DNA of 38,504 nt. Origin: Muribaculaceae bacterium. GTDB taxonomy: Bacteria; Bacteroidota; Bacteroidia; Bacteroidales; Muribaculaceae. The stretch lies in contig JAKVKZ010000029.1 of NCBI GenBank assembly GCA_022484565.1, positions 1-38,504 of the forward strand. The letters run 5' to 3'. The notes beneath the pieces are model-generated. The model had not been told where the DNA came from and did not search any database. It saw only the letters and a list, made by a program, of their open reading frames with translations. The translations under genes were made by a program, and so were the position numbers. Every line of letters starts with the position of its first letter. Within the stretch, counting starts at the first letter, position 1. This document shows positions 33,258-38,504 of the stretch, in pieces.

Positions 33258-34941
33258 CCTGACTTCATCAATGCGTCACCCAAATTGAGTTATGTGTCTC
33301 ACATCTCGAAAAGCGGTTTGATAGCGAGCTGCTTTTTAGTCAGGAAGAGTGTTTTTGTGAAAAATGATCCGTTTTCTGGCATTTTGATTCTGATGGTGGT
33401 TATTGTCTTGGCTGCATCAAGCACATGGTCGACACTCATTCCGATTTTATTGATGCCAATAATGCGTTCCAGTTCTTTATACACCTTGTAGGCAATGAAG
33501 CAAATGCAGATGTGAGCTTCAATCCTTCTCTCCGTGAAGTGAAACATAGGGCGCATTTCCAATGTGCCTTTCGAGATTCGGAATGCCCGCTCCACTACCC
33601 AAAGGCCGTGATACTCATCAATGACCCGGTCCGCATCAAGATTCGTGTTGGTGATGTATCCCTTCAATCCATCCCACTTGCAGTCCTCCGCTATCTTTTC
33701 ATCGCTGATAGCCACTTCTATGTCCTTGCTGATTTCGAGGAACTTGTTGTAGCCGCGCCTGTTGACTTGCTGTTTCGTAAGATGGCCACTTTTGTATGTT
33801 TTCCTCAGCCGTGCAATACCACAGTTCCGGTTGTATGCGTCTTTCTTGGCGCGTTTATCAGAGTAACTGACGATGAGCCGTTCGCCATTCTTCCCTTTGC
33901 ACTCATAGCAGGCTTTGTCTTCTTTTTCGAGAGAAAGAATCCATTGCTTTATGCCAGCGCTCTCATTCTTTATGCGCGCACCGAGAATATACTTGTAGCC
34001 TGCCTGTTGCAGCAAAGCGACATTGTCCTTGTTCATCAGGCCGGAGTCGGCAACCACGACAAAATCATCACCGAGCGTGAACCTCTGTTTGAAGTCGTCA
34101 ATCATCGGTATCATTGTAAATCCTTCGTACTGGCTGCCATTGAATAGCGAGTATGAAAGAGGATAGCCGCCATCCGAGACAAGCAGCCCGAGCACGACCT
34201 GCGACTCTGCCGTCTTGCCATCCTTTGAGAAGCCAAGGCTCACGCAGCACGTCGGTCTGTGCCGTCTCAAAGTAAAGCGTTGTAACATCATAGAACATCA
34301 ACCCGAGTTTGCCACCGAAAATCTTCCCAGTGTGCTCGACGCTTATCCGCTGCGCCGACTCCATCTGGGTATTGTAGAGCCTGTCCATGTAGCGGTAGAT
34401 ATGATTGAGGTCAACATCCTCGTCATAGTACGACTTCAGGTACTCAACCGTGGCCAGCTTGCTTTGGGGCTGGGATATCCTCGCAATTACAAGATGGCGG
34501 AGAATCCCGTCAGGAATGCGGTCGAAGCCGATGCTGTCATAGACCCGGTTAAGCAGCAGCTGGGTGCCGTTGATGAGCACAGCATCCATATTGTCAACAA
34601 CACGGCTCGTTTCCTCTAATTCCTTGCCTTTCTTGTCATCGAAGTCAAGCTCTTGCTGGCCACCATGAGTGCGAAGCCAATGCCGGGCTTTTTGAAACAG
34701 CTCGTCTGCTGCTTCTTCAGACTTTGCCACTCCAAACTTCTTTACTTCAGTGAACTTACCTTGCGATTTACTCACCACTACAACACTTGTGCTACCTGAA
34801 CGGTTGAATTTCTTACGTACGAACATGCTGCAAAGATACGAAAAACATGTTTGCGTCACCCAAAGTCACCCTTTCTTATATGCTAACTCATTGATTCTCA
34901 ATCTGCGCTATGTGATGGCGCAAAAAAGTGATGAAGTCAGG
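33258..34941 (-). mobile_element. IS1634-family insertion sequence, 1684 bp
   Basis: Bounded by 13-bp perfect inverted repeats, CCTGACTTCATCA (33258-33270) and TGATGAAGTCAGG (34929-34941). It carries one minus-strand transposase gene, now frameshifted. It is flanked exactly by 107-bp direct repeats. The founding member IS1634 of Mycoplasma mycoides was described as creating long direct repeats of variable length, which fits. It inserted just after the stop codon of paralog 2, between two secreted-protein genes, without breaking either. Confidence 0.88.
33299..34826 (-). pseudogene. IS1634-family transposase, frameshifted
   Basis: The N-terminal part (FVRKKFNRSGSTSVVVVSK, ISQPQSKLATVEYLKSYY, GLMFYDVTTLYFETAQTD) is in one frame and the rest (GFSKDGKTAESQVVLGLLVS, VVVADSGLMNKDN, VVERAFRISKGTLEMRPMF) in another. 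They join at about 34230-34241, where GAGCCTTGGCTTC needs one base removed to restore the expected reading. The DDE candidates are Asp in FYDVT, Asp in VADSG and Glu in VERAF. Read through, the product would be about 510 residues. The start was taken at ATG 34826. The shift probably inactivates it, but a programmed shift cannot be excluded. Confidence 0.85.
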
Positions 34942-35048
34942 AAATAATCCAAACGAGAACAAGAAAAATCAAAAAAAATTCAGGTCAACCAAAAAAATGA
35001 TTGACCTGAACATTAATTTTATAAATGCCGAATTATTCGGAAATTACT
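34942..35048. repeat. Right 107-bp direct repeat flanking the IS
   Basis: Starts at the base after the right inverted repeat and ends two bases past the paralog 2 stop codon (35044-35046). One mismatch to 33151-33257. This is the original target site, still joined to the paralog 2 gene. Confidence 0.9.
34979..35010 (-). terminator. Terminator of secreted paralog 2
   Basis: Perfect 10-bp stem, TTCAGGTCAA (34979-34988) and TTGACCTGAA (35001-35010), 12-base loop, followed on the minus strand by eight Ts. It lies 33 bp beyond the stop codon. Confidence 0.85.
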
Positions 35049-36975
35049 TAACAAGAACTTTTGTTACAGCACCATCAACACGGACAATGTAAAGACCAGG
35101 GGCACATGATACGGAAGCATTGCCGCGGCTTACCAAAGCACCTGCTGCGGTGTAAACTTCAATTGTGCGTGCTGAACCGATTACATTGATTTCACCTGCA
35201 CCAGCTATAACCTTTGCACTGGTAGTATTCACGCCAGCCACACCCGTTGTGTTGCTTTTTGCGGAAATTGTGTTAGCAGTGAGGTCAACGGTTAGCCAAA
35301 GACGATTGCCGTCGATGTAAGGCACTTTGTAAGCAGTGTTGTTATTACCGAAATCAGTTGAAACAGTAGCATCAGTTGCAAGCACTGTGCCATCAGTTGT
35401 AGGGCCGAAGCGGTTTCCTGTTACATTGACAGCGTCCCAGTCAGCACCTAAATTCTTTACAATTGAAAAATACTGATACTGGTTATCGGTTGATACTTCA
35501 TTCAACTTGAAAGCTCCACCATACACGCCGTCGGCTGTTTCCGTCATTTTTGCCAATGGCACACTGGTTGACCATGTGCTGGAAAAATTAGTGTTTCCGA
35601 TTACATACAAATTCATTGGATAAACGCTCGTGACAAGTGTATCGCGTATAGTCATGGCATTGAGGTCAACAACTACTTTGAACTTGCCAAGAATCGGGAA
35701 TGACCATGCATAATCCTTACCTGATTCCCAAGCCGACATCGGTTTTGCAACACCGTAATCAAGGCTTAATCCATCAGATTCAGGGATGAAACGGCTTGCA
35801 TTGACGTATGTCCATCCACCAGCATCGTTATTTTCGGCAATCACCTTAGAAACGCCGAATGTACCGCCAGCCTTTGTCATGTTGACAGTGGCAGAATACG
35901 TCTTAGTTGTAGCATTGTAAGTCATCTTGCAGCCCTTAGTTGCGTCCCATGTTGTTGAGTTACTTGCCTCATCGATAGAGCCAATTAAATAAAGATCAGG
36001 AACAGGCTTGGCAGGAACAGTGAAAACATACTTTGCAAACATGCCTCCAGGATGATATTGATAAATATTCACTGTGGTGTCGTTTACTACTTCAGAGAAA
36101 AGCCAATTGGCATAAGCCGTGTTTGCAGTCTTCTCAACAGCGTGAGAAACAATTACAGCATTGTTTGCGTCAGTGGTTGTGAATTTAGCAATAGAGAAAC
36201 CATCGGCATAATTAGTACCAGTAGGATAAGCGATATAAGTAGTGTCGCCTACAGTGAAAATAGTACAACCAAATGCAGCGGATTTACTAGGTGTGTAAAT
36301 TTTACTTGCAGTGATAGTAGAACGGTCAGAGCTAAGTATGCAATCAAAATAAGAGTTACCAATAGCGCGAGGAGCAACTATTATATGCTCTGCTCCATTA
36401 ATAGTAACAGAATAAGTGGCAGCACCATTAGAGTTTGTGAGCCCAGTCACTGGATAATAAGCAGAGTCAGCAGTTTCAGCTCCATTGACAATACGAACAG
36501 CAGAGATTGTTGTACTTGAATTAGGCGTTACATACAAATAACCACCAGTGGATGAAAGTATATCACCAGATGCATGGCCAAAATAATCATTCCTACCGCC
36601 TCTGATGCCAGTCAATGCAATTGTTTTAGTAGTTAAGCCATCAGCAGAAATAACAGTAATGGATTTTGTTGTAGAGTTACCAAATCCAGTTTTCACAATC
36701 AAATTACCTGCATCATCTGTACAGATGTTAGAACCACTAGTAGTTGCTTTAGTTGTAACTGCTGCTGTGCTGTTTTGTAGCCAAGTTTCAACCATAGAGG
36801 TAGTTCTGTTTTGAACAAAGAAGGTGTCGCGTGCAAACACTCCCTGACGAGTATTGGTAGCAGTTGGGACTGTGGAATTTTTCCACGACTGGGTAAGACT
36901 ATACCCAGCATTTGCATTTGTAGCGCTAAAAAGGGCAACAAATGCCAAAAGAATAGGTAATAATGATTTTCTCAT
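35044..36975 (-). CDS. Secreted SusE/F-like protein with sorting C-terminus (paralog 2)
   Basis: A 643-residue protein with signal peptide (RKSLLPILLAFVALFSATNA). The N-terminal 300 residues are Thr/Ser/Asn-rich beta strands (QGVFARDTFFVQNRTTSMVE, NICTDDAGNLIVKTGFG, FGCTIFTVGDTTYIAYP, ANWLFSEVVNDTTVNIYQYH). They look like a propeller but differ from those of paralog 1. From about residue 326 (DLYLIGSIDEASNSTTWD) to the end it is nearly identical to paralogs 1 and 3: two SusE/F-like domains and the sorting-like tail (GEINVIGSARTIEVYTAAG to VDGAVTKVLVK). It has a full-consensus promoter and its own terminator. Probable role is surface glucan or glycan binding. Confidence 0.85.
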   Translation of the reverse strand: MRKSLLPILLAFVALFSATNANAGYSLTQSWKNSTVPTATNTRQGVFARDTFFVQNRTTSMVETWLQNSTAAVTTKATTSGSNICTDDAGNLIVKTGFGNSTTKSITVISADGLTTKTIALTGIRGGRNDYFGHASGDILSSTGGYLYVTPNSSTTISAVRIVNGAETADSAYYPVTGLTNSNGAATYSVTINGAEHIIVAPRAIGNSYFDCILSSDRSTITASKIYTPSKSAAFGCTIFTVGDTTYIAYPTGTNYADGFSIAKFTTTDANNAVIVSHAVEKTANTAYANWLFSEVVNDTTVNIYQYHPGGMFAKYVFTVPAKPVPDLYLIGSIDEASNSTTWDATKGCKMTYNATTKTYSATVNMTKAGGTFGVSKVIAENNDAGGWTYVNASRFIPESDGLSLDYGVAKPMSAWESGKDYAWSFPILGKFKVVVDLNAMTIRDTLVTSVYPMNLYVIGNTNFSSTWSTSVPLAKMTETADGVYGGAFKLNEVSTDNQYQYFSIVKNLGADWDAVNVTGNRFGPTTDGTVLATDATVSTDFGNNNTAYKVPYIDGNRLWLTVDLTANTISAKSNTTGVAGVNTTSAKVIAGAGEINVIGSARTIEVYTAAGALVSRGNASVSCAPGLYIVRVDGAVTKVLVK

Positions 36976-37083
36976 TGATTGTAAGTATTTGTTAATATTA
37001 AAAAGTTGTGCCGATATATTGTTTAGTTTATTCGATAAGTTGCTGCAATTATAAAGACGTAAAATTCTGCTTTAGTTGAGCCA

Positions 37084-37115
37084 CAAAGTTAGCATATAAG
37101 AGGATTAAAAGCAAA
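37084..37115 (-). promoter_or_regulatory. Promoter of secreted paralog 2
   Basis: Minus strand TTTG (37115-37112), 20 bp, TAACTTTG (37091-37084): exact consensus. The transcript would carry a leader of about 100 bases before the ATG at 36975. Confidence 0.7.
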
Positions 37116-37174
37116 TATTAGGGAAATTATTAAGGAAAATATTGTTAAGAAAATGGAAAATAATTTGATATAAT

Positions 37175-37200
37175 AATGGGCAGACCAAAGCCTGCCCATT
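37175..37200 (-). terminator. Terminator of secreted paralog 3
   Basis: AATGGGCAG (37175-37183) and CTGCCCATT (37192-37200) form a perfect 9-bp stem with an 8-base loop, 27 bp beyond the paralog 3 stop. The T tract is weak. Confidence 0.6.
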
Positions 37201-37226
37201 AATAATAGATTCTTTTTAATCAGATG

Positions 37227-38504
37227 TTATTTCACAAGTACCTTTGTGGCAACACCATCTACGCGAACCACATAGAAACCAGGAGCGCAATTTACGCGTA
37301 CTTGATTCTTGCTAATCAAAGCTCCACCAGCAGTGTAAACTTCAATAGACTTAGCCGAACCGACAATACTGATTTGACCGACACCAGCTATAACCTTAAC
37401 ACTTGCAGCACCTACGCCAGCCACACCAGTTGTGTTGCTTTTTGCGGAAATTGTGCTAGCAGTGAGGTCAACAGTCAGCCAAAGAGTGTTGCCTTCAGTG
37501 TAAGGCACCTTGTAAGCAGTGTTGTGATTGCCGAAATCACTTGAAACAGTAGCATCAGTTGCAAGCACTGTGCCATCAGTTGTAGGACCGAAGCGGTTTC
37601 CTGTTACATTGACAGCATCCCAGTCAGCACCTAAATTCTTTACAACTGAGAAATACTGATACTGATTATCGGTTGAAACTTCATTCAACTTGAAAGCTCC
37701 ACCATACACGCCGTCGGCTGTTTCCGTCATTTTTGCCAATGGCACGCTGGTTGACCATGTGTTGGAAAAATTAGTGTTTCCTATTACATACAAATTCATA
37801 GGATAAACGCTCGTTACAAGTGTATCGCGGATAGTCATGGCATTGAGGTCAACAACTACTTTGAACTTGCCAAGAATCGGGAATGACCATGCATAATTCT
37901 TGCCTGACTCCCAAGGCGACATCGGTTTTGCGACACCGTAATCAAGGCTTAAACCATCAGCATCAGGGATGAAACGGCTTGCATTGACGTAAGTCCAGCC
38001 ACCAGCATCGTTATTTTCAGCAATCACTTTGGAAACGCCGAATGTACCGCCAGCCTTTGTCATGTTGACAGTGGCAGAATATTTTTGAGAAGTTGCATCG
38101 TATGTCATCTTGCAGCCCTTAGTTGCGTCCCAAGTAGTTGAGTTACTTGCCTCATCGATGGAACCAATAAGATAGACATCAGCAGGAATGGAGATGCTAT
38201 AGGCTTCCATAGCAGGAGTGATAACGTAATCAATGCCATTTGGATGAGGAAGCTGATAAAGCTCAAACACCTCATCCCGATTTGAAACAGCGCAAAGATT
38301 ATCAGCATAATCCCAGGCAAGAGCACTTGGGCTTTGTTTTGCCTGGAATGAGTACTGGAGAGTTAATTTGACAGAATCAGCAGAATGATCCATCTTATAA
38401 ACAGCAATCACACGAGAGGAATTCATTGGGAAAGCGACATAATTGGAGTCAGCACTGATACAGAAACCACCATTACGAGGATAAGACATGCTCAAGGAAT
38501 TTGT
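37227..38504 (-). CDS. Secreted propeller plus SusE/F-like protein, C-terminal part (paralog 3, cut by window edge)
   Basis: The frame is open to the last base, so the signal peptide and most of the propeller lie outside. About 425 residues are visible. The first 100 (GFCISADSNYVAFPMNSSRV, ALAWDYADNLCAVSNRDEVF) match the end of the paralog 1 propeller, including the ALAWDYA-N/D-NL blade. The shared block follows (DVYLIGSIDEASNSTTWD, LYVIGNTNFSNTWSTSVPL) and the sorting-like end (GSAKSIEVYTAGGALISKN to VDGVATKVLVK). The third gene in a row on the same strand, so the family arose by local duplication. Confidence 0.85.
   Translation of the reverse strand, partial: TNSLSMSYPRNGGFCISADSNYVAFPMNSSRVIAVYKMDHSADSVKLTLQYSFQAKQSPSALAWDYADNLCAVSNRDEVFELYQLPHPNGIDYVITPAMEAYSISIPADVYLIGSIDEASNSTTWDATKGCKMTYDATSQKYSATVNMTKAGGTFGVSKVIAENNDAGGWTYVNASRFIPDADGLSLDYGVAKPMSPWESGKNYAWSFPILGKFKVVVDLNAMTIRDTLVTSVYPMNLYVIGNTNFSNTWSTSVPLAKMTETADGVYGGAFKLNEVSTDNQYQYFSVVKNLGADWDAVNVTGNRFGPTTDGTVLATDATVSSDFGNHNTAYKVPYTEGNTLWLTVDLTASTISAKSNTTGVAGVGAASVKVIAGVGQISIVGSAKSIEVYTAGGALISKNQVRVNCAPGFYVVRVDGVATKVLVK

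Noticed and set aside
33151..35048. Composite transposon or recombination scar as the cause of the 107-bp repeats
   Set aside because: The repeats abut the inverted repeats of a single IS exactly, so a long target-site duplication is simpler.

Overview
The window looks like a chromosomal segment of a gut-type member of the Bacteroidales, probably Prevotellaceae or Muribaculaceae; this is an inference, as no marker RNA gene is present. The reasons are the Bacteroidetes-type promoters (TTTG, 19-20 bp, TAnnTTTG), the near absence of Shine-Dalgarno sequences, the DUF4290-murA-rimM and yicC-gmk-nadD-DUF5063 gene orders, an archaeal-type ProS, type IX secretion-like C-terminal domains, and a Bacteroides-like glycogen operon (debranching enzyme, GT4 glycosyltransferase, GH57).

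Layout. 1-240: tail of an IS1182-like transposase cut by the window edge. 543-1175: ThiE-like protein with its own promoter. 1277-2576 (minus): LysE-type exporter overlapping a CBM9-like protein. 2679-5319 (minus): unknown secreted protein and proS. 5320-7184: no convincing gene; holds a 201-bp tandem array studded with GGGACA/TGTCCC words, then a patchwork of GC-rich palindromic cassettes. 7185-12028 (minus): two-gene unit of a small secreted protein with a sorting-like C-terminus and a 1458-residue modular surface protein (five Fn3-like plus FISUMP modules). 12392-16791 (minus): OmpA-like protein, small acidic protein, rimM, murA, DUF4290 and tsaB. 16887-19461 (plus): yicC, gmk, nadD, DUF5063. 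19562-21313: phosphohexomutase. 21402-23604 (minus): single-module FISUMP protein, a SWIM zinc-finger mini-protein and a degenerate MenE-like protein. 23953-25577 (plus): cytidylate-kinase-like protein and lipid kinase. 25766-30574 (plus): glycogen/alpha-glucan operon. 30656-38504 (minus): three paralogous secreted proteins with nearly identical SusE/F-like plus sorting C-termini, interrupted by an IS1634-family element.

How the genes work together. The phosphohexomutase, debranching enzyme, glycosyltransferase and GH57 protein form an alpha-glucan storage and turnover group. The three SusE/F-like secreted proteins next door may bind glucans at the surface. The rest is cell-envelope (murA, OmpA), translation (proS, rimM, tsaB) and nucleotide/NAD housekeeping.

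Most notable. (1) The FISUMP modules of the 1458-residue protein differ mainly by replacement changes in NNC-type codons near the module ends, resembling variable regions of diversity-generating retroelements, although no reverse transcriptase or template is in the window. (2) The IS1634-family element is flanked by a 107-bp direct repeat, consistent with an unusually long target-site duplication. (3) There is a 201-bp GGGACA array of unknown function. (4) Several enzymes lack key residues: a GH57 protein with Asn at the expected catalytic Asp, a MenE-like protein without P-loop and catalytic Lys, and a ThiE-like protein without metal/pyrophosphate motifs. MurA carries Asp in place of the usual Cys.
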